64,000 bases of DNA from UBA1479 sp040216635. Lineage in GTDB: Bacteria > Pseudomonadota > Alphaproteobacteria > Rhodospirillales > Casp-alpha2. The notes under the pieces were generated by a model. The model worked only from the letters and a program-made list of their open reading frames with translations. It had not been told where the DNA came from and made no database searches. The DNA lies in assembly GCA_040216635.1 (NCBI GenBank), contig JAVJOU010000026.1:310001-374000 (forward strand), read 5' to 3'. Below are positions 16,450 through 25,975 of the stretch, piece by piece. Position 1 is the stretch's first letter. The number at the start of each line of letters is the position of its first letter. The translations under genes were made by a program, and so were the position numbers.

Positions 16450-19245
16450 ATGCCTCCCGACGACGTCGCGCCTGTTTCCGACCCCGAAGAAGACGCCCTG
16501 AACCGGGCGGACGCACCCGCGCCCAATGATGGTGCCGGGGCCGTTACCCCCTCTGCCGGCGAAGCCGGCGTTACGCCGATGATGGCCCAGTTTCTGGAAA
16601 TCAAGGCGGCGCATCCGGACGCCCTGCTGTTTTACCGCATGGGCGATTTCTACGAGCTGTTCTTCGACGACGCGGTCAAGGCGTCCCAGACCCTGGACAT
16701 TGCGCTGACCAAGCGCGGCAAGCATCTGGGCGACGACATCCCCATGTGCGGCGTGCCCGTGCATTCCCACGAAAGCTATCTGACGCGGCTGATCCGGGCC
16801 GGCCACAAGGTCGCGATCTGCGAACAGGTCGAAGACCCGGCGGAAGCCAAGAAGCGCGGCTCGAAATCGGTCGTGAAGCGGGCCGTGCAGCGCATCGTCA
16901 CCCCGGGCACGATCACCGAAGACACGCTGCTGGATGCGCGCGCGCACAATTATCTGTGTGCCGTGGCCTTGGCCCAATCGGACCTGGGCCTTGCTTGGAT
17001 CGACATGTCGACCGGCGATTTCCAGACCCAGCCGGTCACGGCCCCGGGACTGGGCGCGGCCCTGGCGCGGATCGACGCGGGCGAGCTTCTGACGCCGGAC
17101 CGGCTGTTGGATACGCCCGATCTGTACGAGGTGTTCGGTGAGTGGAAGGAGCGCCTGACGCCCCTGCCGTCGGCCCGGTTCGACAGCGCCAATGGTGAGA
17201 AGCGTCTGAAGGATCTGTTCCATGTCGGCACTCTGGACAGTTTCGGGGCCTTTTCGCGGGCCGAGCTGGCCGCCGCCGGGGCGCTGGTCGATTATGTGGA
17301 GCTGACCCAGAAGGGCAAGGTGCCGCGCCTGACCCCGCCCCGGGTGCTGAGTGCGGGCGCCGTCATGGGCATCGATGCCGCGACTCGGCGCAATCTGGAA
17401 CTCACGCGCACGCTGGCGGGCGAACGGCGGGGCTCGCTGTTGGATGTGATCGACCGCACCTTGACCGGGGCGGGCGCGCGCCTTTTGGCGGCGCGGCTGG
17501 CCGCCCCCCTGACCGATCCCGCCGCCATCGCTGAGCGCCTGGACGCGGTCGAATTCTTTTATGACGACGGGCGGCTGGGCGAAGACCTGCGTGCCGCCCT
17601 GTCGCAGGTGCCGGACGTGGCCCGGGCCCTGTCCCGCATATCCTTGGGCCGGGGCGGGCCGCGTGATCTGGCCGCCGTCCGGGACGGCCTGATTCAGGCA
17701 TCGGCCTTGCGCGGTTTGCTGGCGGGCGCCAAGGGGCTGGTTCCCGCCGCCGTGACCCAGGCCATGGGGGATCTGGGCGAACACGGGGCATTGACCGACC
17801 AACTGGGCCGGGCCCTCGGCGACGAACTGCCCATGCTGGCGCGCGACGGCGGCTTCATCCGCCCGGGCTATGCCCCGGCGCTGGACGAGCACCGCCAATT
17901 GCGCGACGACAGCCGCAAGCTGATCGCGGGCCTGCAGACCAAGTATGTCGAAACCACCGGCGTCACGACCCTGAAGGTCAAGCACAACAACGTGCTGGGC
18001 TATTTCATCGAAGTCCCGGCCAAACAGGCGGACAAGATTCCGACCGCCAAGACGGATGACGGGCAGGACAGTCCCTTCATCCACCGCCAGACCATGGCCA
18101 ACGCCATGCGCTTTTCCACGGTCGAACTGGCCGATCTGGAAACCCGCATCGCGCGCGCCGCCGACCGGGCCCTGGCACTGGAGCTGGAATTGTTCGCTGA
18201 ACTGGTCAACGAGGTCACGGGCCGGGCGCGTGAGATCGCACTCGCCGCCGATGCCCTGGCCCGCCTGGACGTGGCTTCGGCATTGGGTGCGCTTGCCCGC
18301 GACCGGCGTTACGTGCGCCCGGTGGTCGATGCCTCGCGAACCTTCCGCATCGAAGGCGGCCGCCACCCGGTGGTCGAAGCGGCCCTGCAACGCCAGGGCG
18401 ACGGCGCCTTTGTCGCCAACGACTGCGACCTTTCGGCGGCGGACGAGGATCAGGACAGCGACGGCCGCCTGTGGGTTCTGACCGGTCCCAACATGGCCGG
18501 TAAATCAACCTTCCTGCGACAGAACGCGTTGATCGCCGTGCTGGCCCAGATGGGCTCTTTCGTGCCCGCCGCATCGGCCCATATCGGGGCGGTCGACCAG
18601 TTGTTTTCTCGCGTGGGGGCGGCCGACGACCTTGCCCGCGGGCGGTCGACCTTCATGGTCGAGATGGTGGAAACGGCCGCCATTCTTAATCAGGCCGGGC
18701 CGGGGGCGCTGGTGATCCTGGATGAAATTGGGCGCGGCACGGCGACCTATGACGGCCTGTCCATCGCCTGGGCCGTGGTCGAACATCTGCACGACGTCAA
18801 TACCTGCCGGGGCCTGTTCGCGACCCATTATCATGAGCTGACGCAGCTTGCCGGGCGGCTGGACCAGTTGGCGCCCCATACCATGCGGGTCAAGGAATGG
18901 CAGGGCGACGTGGTGTTCCTGCACGAAGTGGCGCCCGGCACGGCCGACCGGTCCTACGGCATCCATGTGGGCCAGCTGGCGGGCCTGCCCGCCGCCGTCA
19001 CGGCGCGGGCCGAACAGGTGCTGGAAAAACTGGAAGCGGGCGACGGTTCTCCCCGCGCCGCCGATCTGGCCGATGATCTGCCGCTGTTTTCCGCCACGCC
19101 CCCCAAAGCCGGGGGGACAGGGGGGCAAAAAGGCCCCTCGCCCGTGGACGCGGCCGTCGGCGGGATGAATCCCGATGAAATGACTCCCCGCGAGGCTTTG
19201 GATTTCCTATATAATCTGAAGAACCTGGCGCCCGAAAACGACTGA
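16450..19245 (+). CDS. mutS: DNA mismatch repair protein MutS
   Basis: This mismatch-recognition ATPase of about 931 residues starts repair with MutL. The N-terminal mismatch-binding domain includes the F-x-E wedge in GDFYELFFDDA. The connector, lever and clamp domains follow. The C-terminal ATPase has Walker A GPNMAGKSTFLRQ, Walker B LVILDEIGRGTATYDG and the FATHYHELTQL switch. The frame is open to 16327, but the ATG at 16450 (MPPDD) gives a normal N-terminus with a short acidic extension; an ATG at 16435 is also possible. Divergent from maeB and followed by glnD after 75 bp. Confidence 0.97.
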   Translation: MPPDDVAPVSDPEEDALNRADAPAPNDGAGAVTPSAGEAGVTPMMAQFLEIKAAHPDALLFYRMGDFYELFFDDAVKASQTLDIALTKRGKHLGDDIPMCGVPVHSHESYLTRLIRAGHKVAICEQVEDPAEAKKRGSKSVVKRAVQRIVTPGTITEDTLLDARAHNYLCAVALAQSDLGLAWIDMSTGDFQTQPVTAPGLGAALARIDAGELLTPDRLLDTPDLYEVFGEWKERLTPLPSARFDSANGEKRLKDLFHVGTLDSFGAFSRAELAAAGALVDYVELTQKGKVPRLTPPRVLSAGAVMGIDAATRRNLELTRTLAGERRGSLLDVIDRTLTGAGARLLAARLAAPLTDPAAIAERLDAVEFFYDDGRLGEDLRAALSQVPDVARALSRISLGRGGPRDLAAVRDGLIQASALRGLLAGAKGLVPAAVTQAMGDLGEHGALTDQLGRALGDELPMLARDGGFIRPGYAPALDEHRQLRDDSRKLIAGLQTKYVETTGVTTLKVKHNNVLGYFIEVPAKQADKIPTAKTDDGQDSPFIHRQTMANAMRFSTVELADLETRIARAADRALALELELFAELVNEVTGRAREIALAADALARLDVASALGALARDRRYVRPVVDASRTFRIEGGRHPVVEAALQRQGDGAFVANDCDLSAADEDQDSDGRLWVLTGPNMAGKSTFLRQNALIAVLAQMGSFVPAASAHIGAVDQLFSRVGAADDLARGRSTFMVEMVETAAILNQAGPGALVILDEIGRGTATYDGLSIAWAVVEHLHDVNTCRGLFATHYHELTQLAGRLDQLAPHTMRVKEWQGDVVFLHEVAPGTADRSYGIHVGQLAGLPAAVTARAEQVLEKLEAGDGSPRAADLADDLPLFSATPPKAGGTGGQKGPSPVDAAVGGMNPDEMTPREALDFLYNLKNLAPEND

Positions 19246-19320
19246 AGGCTGCCGAGTTCCCAAGCGAACGCCCCAACGGCGCGGGTGTTTCCCATGTTCC
19301 CCCTGGTGTATAAGGGCCGC

Positions 19321-22221
19321 ATGAGCCGTTCGACCGTCAAAAACCCGCGCGCCATCATCGACCGCAAGGCGCTGACCAAGCAGCTGGACGATCTGGCCGG
19401 CTGGTCCGGCTATACGCCCAAGTCCCAGGGCGAGGTGCTGGCGATCTTCAAGGACGCCCATGCCAAGGGCTGGGACGAGGTCAAGACCCGGTTCGAAGCG
19501 GGCAAGCTGACCGGGCCGGAAGCGACCCGCGCCCATGCCCTGCTGATGGACCAGATCATCCGCACGGTTCACGATTTCGCCGATAAATGGGTCTATCCCT
19601 CGGCCAATCCGACCACGGGCGAAACCCTGACCATCATCGCCACGGGCGGCTATGGGCGGGGTGAATTGGCGCCCTTTTCCGACATCGATCTGATGTTCCT
19701 GCTGCCCTACAAGATGACGCCGCGCACGGAACAGATCGTCGAATTCACGCTTTATATGCTGTGGGATCTGGGGCTCAAGGTCGGCCATGCGACGCGCTCG
19801 GTCGACGAGGCCGTGAAGCTTGCCAAGGAAGACCTGACCATCCGCACCTCGCTTTTGGAAGCGCGCTGGCTATGGGGCGATCAATCCCTGTTCGACCGCT
19901 TCCGCCAGGCGTTCTGGGATGACGTGGCCGACGGGTCGGGCATGGCCTATGTGGAACAGAAACTGGCCGAACGCGACAACCGCCACGACAAGATGGGCGA
20001 CACCCGCTATGTGCTGGAGCCCAACATCAAGGAAGGCAAGGGCGGCCTGCGCGACCTGCAGACCTTGATCTGGATCGCCAAATACCTTTACCGCGTCAAC
20101 AACATGAACGACTTGGTGGACGAAGGCGTGTTCACCCAGGACGATTTGAAGTTGTTCGAAAAATCGGAAGATTTTCTTTGGACCGTGCGCTGCCACCTGC
20201 ACTACCTGATCGGCCGGCCCGAAGAACGCCTGGGCTTTTCCGTGCAGAAGGACATCGCCAAGCGGCTGGGCTACCGCGATCACGCGGGCACCAACGGCGT
20301 CGAACGCTTCATGAAGCATTATTTCCTGATCGCCAAGGATGTGGGCGATATCACCCGCATCTTGTGCGCCGTGCTGGAACATCAGCAGAAAAAAGCGACC
20401 AAACGTTTCCGCCTGCCGTTTTTCCGCTTTTCGGAGCCGGACGTGCCGGGCTTCAAGGTCGATGGCGGGCGCCTGACGGTCGAAAACAAAAAAGCCTTCG
20501 CGGATGACCCGGTCAAGCTGATCGGCCTGTTCCACGCGGCGCAAAAGCATGAACTGGACATCCATCCCGAAGCTCTGCGTCTGGTGACCCAGAACCTGAA
20601 GCTGGTCGACGCCAAGCTGCGCCGTAACAAGCAGGCCAACCGCATGTTCGTGGAAATGCTGACGGGGGCCGATCCGGTCAAGACCCTGATGCGCTTTAAC
20701 GAAGCCGGTGTGTTCGGCCGCTTCATCCCTGATTTCGGGCGCGTCGTGGCGCAAATGCAGTACGACATGTATCACGTCTATACGGTCGACGAGCACACCA
20801 TCCGGGCCATCGGTCTGCTGAACGGGATCGAGACCGGGCGCTTGAAAGAAGACCATCCGGTCAGCTGCGAAGTGATCGGCGAAATCCAATCCCGCGAAGC
20901 GCTTTATGCTTCCGTCCTGCTGCACGATATCGCCAAGGGCCGGGGCGGCGATCATTCGGAACTGGGGGCCGAGGTCGCGCTGAAGCTCTGCCCGCGCTTG
21001 GGGTTGAGCGAATGGGAGACGGAAACCGTTTCCTGGCTGGTGCGCTATCATCTGTTGATGTCGGCGACGGCCTTCAAGCGCGATCTGGACGACCCCAAGA
21101 CGATCCAGGATTTCTGCGATGTGGTGCAGTCGCCGGAACGCCTGCGCCTGTTGTTGTGCCTGACCGTGGTCGATATCCGCGCCGTCGGACCCAACGTGTG
21201 GAACAACTGGAAGGCGGGCCTGCTGCGCGAATTGTACTGGCTGGCCAAGGCGCAGCTGACCGGCGATGCCGGGGCCGATCGCCGCAAGACCCGGGTCGAA
21301 CGCGCCAAACAGGCCCTGGAACAGGCCCTGGCCAAATGGCCGGAAAAGGACCGCGAAGACCACATCGCGCGCGGCACGGACACTTATTGGCTGTCGGCCG
21401 ACACGGCGACCCAGGTCCGCCATGCCGAACTGGTGCGCAAGGCGGAAAAGAACAAGGCCGATCTGACCATCGACATGGCCGTCGACATGGAACGGGCGGC
21501 CAACGAAATCACGGTCTATACGGCCGATCACCCGGGCCTGTTCGCCAATATCGCGGGCGCCCTGTCGCTTGCGGGCGTATCCGTGTTGGACGCCAAGATC
21601 TCGACCCTGACCAATGGCATGGCGCTGGATACATTCTGGGTGCACGATTCCGCCGGCGAGGCCATCGCCGAAAAAGGCCAGATGGGCCGCATGGTTCAGC
21701 GCATCGAGGATGCGCTCCGCGGCAAGCGCGACCCGGCCCGTGAATTGAAAAAAGAGCCCGAGATCGCGCTGCTTGATAAATCGCGTGCCTTTGCCGTCTA
21801 TCCGCGCGTGATCATCGACAATCAGGCGTCGAACACCCATACGGTGATCGAAATCAACGGCCGCGACCGGCTGGGGTTCCTGCATGACGTGACTTCGGTG
21901 CTGACCCAGGAAGGCCTGCAGATCGCCTCGGCCCAGATTTCGACTTATGGCGAGCGCGTGGTCGACGTGTTCTATGTGAAGGATGTGTTCGGCCTGAAAA
22001 TTTCCCATGCGGAAAAGCTGAAAACCATCGAAGCCGGGTTGCTGGACCGTATCGGCGGCGCCAAGAAAGCCCCCGCCAAATCGAAATCCAAGGCCGCGAA
22101 ACCCGGAAAGGCCCCGGTGAAAGCAGGCGCCAAAACCAAGGCCAAGCCGAAGTCAGAGCCGAAACCGGCGGCCAAGACCAAAACCAAGCAGGGCGGCGCG
22201 CCGGTCGAAGCCGCCGAGTAA
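19321..22221 (+). CDS. glnD: Bifunctional PII uridylyltransferase/uridylyl-removing enzyme with lysine-rich tail
   Basis: GlnD (about 966 residues) senses glutamine and adds or removes UMP on PII proteins to control nitrogen metabolism. The nucleotidyltransferase domain shows GGYGRGELAPFSDIDLMFL. The GlnD-specific linker has NIKEGKGGLRDLQTL. The HD domain carries LLHDIAKGRGGDHSELG, and two ACT domains lie near residues 735-810 and 845-915. The last 50 or so residues after the second ACT domain are a Lys/Ala/Pro-rich, histone-H1-like tail absent from typical GlnD. The ATG at 19321 was chosen over one at 19285. The mutS-glnD-murJ-trpS order is typical of this bacterial group. Confidence 0.96.
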   Translation: MSRSTVKNPRAIIDRKALTKQLDDLAGWSGYTPKSQGEVLAIFKDAHAKGWDEVKTRFEAGKLTGPEATRAHALLMDQIIRTVHDFADKWVYPSANPTTGETLTIIATGGYGRGELAPFSDIDLMFLLPYKMTPRTEQIVEFTLYMLWDLGLKVGHATRSVDEAVKLAKEDLTIRTSLLEARWLWGDQSLFDRFRQAFWDDVADGSGMAYVEQKLAERDNRHDKMGDTRYVLEPNIKEGKGGLRDLQTLIWIAKYLYRVNNMNDLVDEGVFTQDDLKLFEKSEDFLWTVRCHLHYLIGRPEERLGFSVQKDIAKRLGYRDHAGTNGVERFMKHYFLIAKDVGDITRILCAVLEHQQKKATKRFRLPFFRFSEPDVPGFKVDGGRLTVENKKAFADDPVKLIGLFHAAQKHELDIHPEALRLVTQNLKLVDAKLRRNKQANRMFVEMLTGADPVKTLMRFNEAGVFGRFIPDFGRVVAQMQYDMYHVYTVDEHTIRAIGLLNGIETGRLKEDHPVSCEVIGEIQSREALYASVLLHDIAKGRGGDHSELGAEVALKLCPRLGLSEWETETVSWLVRYHLLMSATAFKRDLDDPKTIQDFCDVVQSPERLRLLLCLTVVDIRAVGPNVWNNWKAGLLRELYWLAKAQLTGDAGADRRKTRVERAKQALEQALAKWPEKDREDHIARGTDTYWLSADTATQVRHAELVRKAEKNKADLTIDMAVDMERAANEITVYTADHPGLFANIAGALSLAGVSVLDAKISTLTNGMALDTFWVHDSAGEAIAEKGQMGRMVQRIEDALRGKRDPARELKKEPEIALLDKSRAFAVYPRVIIDNQASNTHTVIEINGRDRLGFLHDVTSVLTQEGLQIASAQISTYGERVVDVFYVKDVFGLKISHAEKLKTIEAGLLDRIGGAKKAPAKSKSKAAKPGKAPVKAGAKTKAKPKSEPKPAAKTKTKQGGAPVEAAE

Positions 22222-22282
22222 GGCAAGCCCCGGGCGGTAAAAGCCTTGTCTTCGCCGTAAACCCGGCGTACCAGCGAAAACC

Positions 22283-23863
22283 ATGAATTTACTAAAGGCC
22301 ATCACGACGGTTGGCGGCTTCACGATGCTGAGCCGGGTGTTCGGCTTCGTGCGCGACATGCTGATCGCCAACTTCCTGGGTGCGGGCATGGTCGCCGATG
22401 CCTTCGTCGTCGCCTTCCGCCTGCCCAATCTGTTCCGGCGCCTGTTCGCCGAAGGGGCCTTTGCCGCCGCCTTCGTGCCGATCTTCGCCCGCGAGCTGGA
22501 GCCGGGAAATAGCGAAGCGCGGGAACAGGTCGAGGCCGCCCGCGCCCGGGCCAGGGAATTCGCCGATCAGTCCATGGCGCTGCTGGCCCTGGTGCTGATC
22601 GTGTTCGTCGGGGTGATGGAAGTGATCATGCCCTGGGCCATGGTCGTACTGGCGGGCGGGTTCGAAGGCGTGCCCGGCAAGATGGAACTGGCGACGGACC
22701 TGTCACGCATCGCCTTTCCCTATCTTCTGTTCATTTCGCTGGTGTCGCTGCAGTCGGGAATTTTGAATTCCCTGGGCAGGTTCGCTGCCGCCGCCGCCGC
22801 GCCCGTTCTGTTGAATCTGACGCTGATTGCGGCCCTGTTGGTGTTCGCCGACCGCATGGAAACGCCCGGCCATGCGCTTTCCTGGGGCGTGTTCTGGGCG
22901 GGTGTGGTGCAGTTCGCCTGGCTTGCCTGGCATTGCCGCCGGCATGGCTTTCCGCTGCGTCTCGTCCGGCCGCGCTGGACGGACAAGGTCGCCCTTTTGA
23001 TCAAACGCATCCTGCCCGTGGTGTTCGGCGCCTCGCTTTATCAGGTCAACCTTCTGATCGGAACGATCCTGGCGACCTATGTGTCGGACGGGGCGGTTTC
23101 CTATTTGTATTACGCCGACCGGGTGACGCAGCTGCCTTTGGGCGTGGTTGGCGTCGCCGTGGGCACGGCGCTGTTGCCGTTGCTGGCGCGCCAGTTGAAG
23201 GCCGGCGAGCATGCCGCCGCCCAGAACAGCCAGAACCGGGGATTGGAATTCGCGCTGCTGCTGACCCTGCCCGCCGCCGCCGCCTGCCTGATCATCCCCG
23301 AGGAAATCATCCGCGTGCTGTTCGAACGGGGCGAATTCAGCGCTCAGGCCACCCAGGCCACGGCGGCGGCCCTGTTCGCCTATGCCACGGGACTGCCGGC
23401 CTATGTGCTGATCCGCGTGCTGGCACCCGGGTTCTATGCCCGCGAAGACACGACCACGCCCGTGCGCATCGCGATCGCGGCGATGGCGGTCAACATCGTT
23501 CTCATGCTGGTGTTGATGAAGCCGCTGGGCCATGTCGGGATCGCGCTGGCGGCCTCGGCCTCGGCCTGGTTGAACACTCTTCTTTTGGGTGTGGTTCTGG
23601 TGCGGCGCGGGCATTTCGCGATGGATGCGCGGCTCCGCCGGCGTCTGCCGCGCATCCTGCTGGCGGCGGCCGGCATGGTCGGGGTGCTGGAAATCACCCG
23701 CCAGAACTTGAATTTCCTGACCACGGGCGATACGGGCGAACAGGTACTGGGTATTGCCATCCTGGTCGGCGCCGGGTTTGCGGCGTTCACGGGCTTTGCC
23801 CTGGTTCTGCGGGCGGCGGGCCTGAAAGACGCCAAGTCCATGCTGCGCGGCCGGGATATTTAG
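22283..23863 (+). CDS. murJ: Lipid II flippase MurJ
   Basis: This 526-residue inner-membrane protein of the MOP exporter superfamily flips lipid II to the periplasm for peptidoglycan synthesis. It has about 14 hydrophobic segments. The N-terminus FTMLSRVFGFVRDMLIANFLG is diagnostic, as are DAFVVAFRLPNLFRRLFAEGAF and the early RRLFAEGAFAAAFVPIF block. The later YYADRVTQLPLGVVGVAVGTALLP is the conserved TM7-8 region. Length is canonical. It follows glnD by 61 bp. Confidence 0.97.
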   Translation: MNLLKAITTVGGFTMLSRVFGFVRDMLIANFLGAGMVADAFVVAFRLPNLFRRLFAEGAFAAAFVPIFARELEPGNSEAREQVEAARARAREFADQSMALLALVLIVFVGVMEVIMPWAMVVLAGGFEGVPGKMELATDLSRIAFPYLLFISLVSLQSGILNSLGRFAAAAAAPVLLNLTLIAALLVFADRMETPGHALSWGVFWAGVVQFAWLAWHCRRHGFPLRLVRPRWTDKVALLIKRILPVVFGASLYQVNLLIGTILATYVSDGAVSYLYYADRVTQLPLGVVGVAVGTALLPLLARQLKAGEHAAAQNSQNRGLEFALLLTLPAAAACLIIPEEIIRVLFERGEFSAQATQATAAALFAYATGLPAYVLIRVLAPGFYAREDTTTPVRIAIAAMAVNIVLMLVLMKPLGHVGIALAASASAWLNTLLLGVVLVRRGHFAMDARLRRRLPRILLAAAGMVGVLEITRQNLNFLTTGDTGEQVLGIAILVGAGFAAFTGFALVLRAAGLKDAKSMLRGRDI

Positions 23864-23869
23864 GGAGCC

Positions 23870-23898
23870 TTGACCAATAGGACTGGGGGGGCGATAAC
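23870..23898 (+). promoter_or_regulatory. Sigma-70-type promoter of trpS
   Basis: TTGACC (23870-23875) and GATAAC (23893-23898) are separated by exactly 17 bp. It starts 6 bp after the murJ stop codon and lies about 57 bp upstream of the trpS ATG. Confidence 0.6.
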
Positions 23899-23954
23899 CG
23901 GCGCCTGATTTTCCGGCCCATCTTTTTTCAATCAGACGACGAAACGGAACGACC

Positions 23955-24956
23955 ATGCGGCGCATCTTTTCAGGCGTTCAACCCACGGGGAACCTGCATC
24001 TCGGCAATTACCTGGGCGCGATCCGCAATTGGGTGCATTTGCAGCAGGACTACGAAGACTGTCTGTTCTGCGTGGTCGATCTGCACGCCATCACCGTTTG
24101 GCAGGATCCGGCGCAGCTGCGGTCTTCGACCCGCGAGGTCGCCGCCGCCATGATCGCTTCCGGCATCGATGCGGAAAAATCCGTGATCTTCAACCAAAGC
24201 CAGGTGCCCGCCCATGCGGAACTGGCCTGGGTGTTCAATTGCGTGGCGCGCATGGGCTGGCTCAACCGCATGACCCAGTTCAAGGAAAAGGCCGGTAAGA
24301 ACAAGGAAAACGCCTCGGTCGGGCTGTTCGCCTATCCCAACCTGATGGCCGCCGACATCCTGGCTTATAAGGGAACCCACGTGCCCGTGGGCGACGACCA
24401 GAAACAGCACCTGGAACTGGCCCGCGACATCGCCCAGAAGTTCAACAACGATTTCGGGGTCGACTTCTTCCCCGTGGTCGAGCCGCTGATCTTCGGCGAG
24501 GCCACGCGGGTCATGTCGCTGCGCGACGGGTCCAAGAAAATGAGCAAGTCCGATCCGTCCGAACAGTCGCGCATCACGCTGACCGACGACGCGGACGCCA
24601 TCGCCAAGAAGGTGCGCAAGGCCAAGACCGATCCCGAACCCCTGCCGGAAACCAAGGATGGTCTTGAAGGCCGGCCCGAAGCGGCGAACCTTCTGGGTAT
24701 CTATGCGGCGCTTTCCGGACAGGACCTGGCGCAGGTGATCGCCGATCACGGCGGGCATCAGTTCTCCCAGTTCAAACAGGACCTGGCCGACCTGATGGTC
24801 GACAAGCTGCAGCCGATCACGGCGGAAATGCGCCGCCTGACCGACGACCCCGCCTATATCGAGGGCGTGTTGAAGCGTGGGGCCGAAAAAGCGCGGGACA
24901 TTTCCCGGCCGATCATGGCCGAGGTTCACGACATCATCGGATTCCTGCGGCCCTGA
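23955..24956 (+). CDS. trpS: Tryptophanyl-tRNA synthetase
   Basis: This 333-residue class I aminoacyl-tRNA synthetase charges tRNA-Trp. The HIGH-like motif is PTGNLHLGNYLG and the KMSKS motif is KKMSKSDPSEQSRI. DDQKQHLELARDIA is the conserved tryptophan/ATP-site segment. Length is normal (about 330). It has its own predicted promoter between murJ and the ATG, with ACGGAACG before the start as a weak ribosome binding site. Confidence 0.98.
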   Translation: MRRIFSGVQPTGNLHLGNYLGAIRNWVHLQQDYEDCLFCVVDLHAITVWQDPAQLRSSTREVAAAMIASGIDAEKSVIFNQSQVPAHAELAWVFNCVARMGWLNRMTQFKEKAGKNKENASVGLFAYPNLMAADILAYKGTHVPVGDDQKQHLELARDIAQKFNNDFGVDFFPVVEPLIFGEATRVMSLRDGSKKMSKSDPSEQSRITLTDDADAIAKKVRKAKTDPEPLPETKDGLEGRPEAANLLGIYAALSGQDLAQVIADHGGHQFSQFKQDLADLMVDKLQPITAEMRRLTDDPAYIEGVLKRGAEKARDISRPIMAEVHDIIGFLRP

Positions 24957-25009
24957 CGGCCGAAAATCAGGTATACTTGACCCATCCGGTCGGACTTGAT
25001 TCCCGACCC

Positions 25010-25056
25010 CTTGGGCCCCATGTTAGGGCCAAGCACCGCCGGGACAGAGCCCCGGC
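25010..25056 (+). other. Two consecutive hairpins in the leader of the Nfu gene
   Basis: CTTGGGCCC pairs with GGGCCAAG (25010-25033, one bulged G), then GCCGGG pairs with CCCGGC (25038-25056). They lie 45-90 nt before the nfuA start, with TATACT at about 24972 as a possible -10. No T-tract follows, so they are leader structures rather than terminators. Confidence 0.35.
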
Positions 25057-25100
25057 AGATCAAAGCGGCCATCCGGCCGACAGCGCGGAGTTATCGACCC

Positions 25101-25652
25101 ATGTTCATTCAAACGGAAACCACCCCGAATCCGGCCACTTTGAAGTTCCTGCCCGGCTGCACGGTCATGGAAGAAGGCACGGCCAACTTCGCTGAGGCGG
25201 CATCCGCCGGGCGCTCGCCCCTGGCCACGGCCCTGTTCGAAGTCGAGGGGGTCGCCGGCGTTTTCTTCGGCCATGACTTCATTACCGTGACCAAGGCCGA
25301 GGACAAGGATTGGGATACGCTCAAGCCGCGCCTTCTGGGCGGCATCATGGAGCATTTCACCCAGGGCAAGCCGGTGATCACCGAAGAGGCCGAGGATGCG
25401 GCGGCCTCGACCGCCGATGACACGGAAATCGTCACGCAAATCAAAGAGTTGCTGGAAACCCGGGTGCGCCCCGCGGTGGCCCAGGACGGCGGCGACATCA
25501 TCTATCACGGGTTCGAGGAAGGCATCGTCTACCTGCAGATGCAGGGGGCGTGCTCCGGCTGCCCGTCGTCCACGGCGACGCTCAAGCACGGCATCGAGAA
25601 CATGCTGCGCTACTACGTTCCCGAAGTGAAGGAAGTCCAGGCCGTCATGTAA
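25101..25652 (+). CDS. Nfu-type iron-sulfur cluster scaffold/carrier protein
   Basis: This 183-residue protein combines an N-terminal Nfu_N domain (about 1-88, starting FIQTETTPNPATLKFLPG) with a C-terminal NifU-like domain (about 110-183) carrying the cluster-binding CxxC in GACSGCPSSTATL. Such proteins carry [4Fe-4S] clusters to client apoproteins. Likely clients in this window include MiaB, Nth and the Fe-S protein at 54437, but that is inference. The ATG at 25101 has GCGGAG upstream. An open frame extends 105 bp further but lacks Nfu-like sequence. Confidence 0.95.
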   Translation: MFIQTETTPNPATLKFLPGCTVMEEGTANFAEAASAGRSPLATALFEVEGVAGVFFGHDFITVTKAEDKDWDTLKPRLLGGIMEHFTQGKPVITEEAEDAAASTADDTEIVTQIKELLETRVRPAVAQDGGDIIYHGFEEGIVYLQMQGACSGCPSSTATLKHGIENMLRYYVPEVKEVQAVM

Positions 25653-25708
25653 CGGCGGCGGTCTCCGGGGCGCCCAGGATGGTGCCCAGGGTGGGGATAA
25701 AATTTTTT

Positions 25709-25743
25709 GGCGCGCCTATAACTTTAGTGATATAAGGCGCGCC
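25709..25743. repeat. Inverted repeat with GGCGCGCC arms in the nfuA-bax spacer
   Basis: GGCGCGCCTATA and TATAAGGCGCGCC form an almost perfect inverted repeat around a 10-bp AT-rich loop. The remaining spacer 25653-25975 (323 bp) holds no gene. It includes an AT-rich block at 25697-25735, TTGACA at 25835-25840 overlapping TGACA-N5-TGTCA, and a run of seven A at about 25886. I could not define a -10 for that TTGACA. Confidence 0.5.
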
Positions 25744-25975
25744 GTTAACTATGTGAACGCGGTGAAAACGCCCATCCCGGAGCAACCGGCGCCCTGACGA
25801 CCGGACCGGGCTTGTCGAATCCTTGAGGGAGAATTTGACAATCGCTGTCAGGGGCGGCCTTCGCAAAAGGTCTCCTTTTCTAACTTAAAAAAACAGAAAC
25901 GTTCTTCCATCCAAGCACCCTGGGCAAGACTGCGTAATCGGTGCGGAAGACGACCCTGAGCGATTCAAAATTGCC

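Noticed and set aside
16282..18390. 700-codon open frame antisense to mutS
   Set aside because: It mirrors the mutS codon pattern in high-GC DNA, its translation is rich in Gly, Arg, Gln and His with no domain, and mutS itself is unmistakable.
19870..22008. 710-codon open frame antisense to glnD
   Set aside because: It is a shadow of glnD with no recognisable domain and no ribosome binding site context.
25835..25863. Promoter with TTGACA upstream of the Bax-like gene
   Set aside because: No -10 hexamer occurs at a suitable distance (CCTTCG at 17-18 bp), so only the palindrome is noted.
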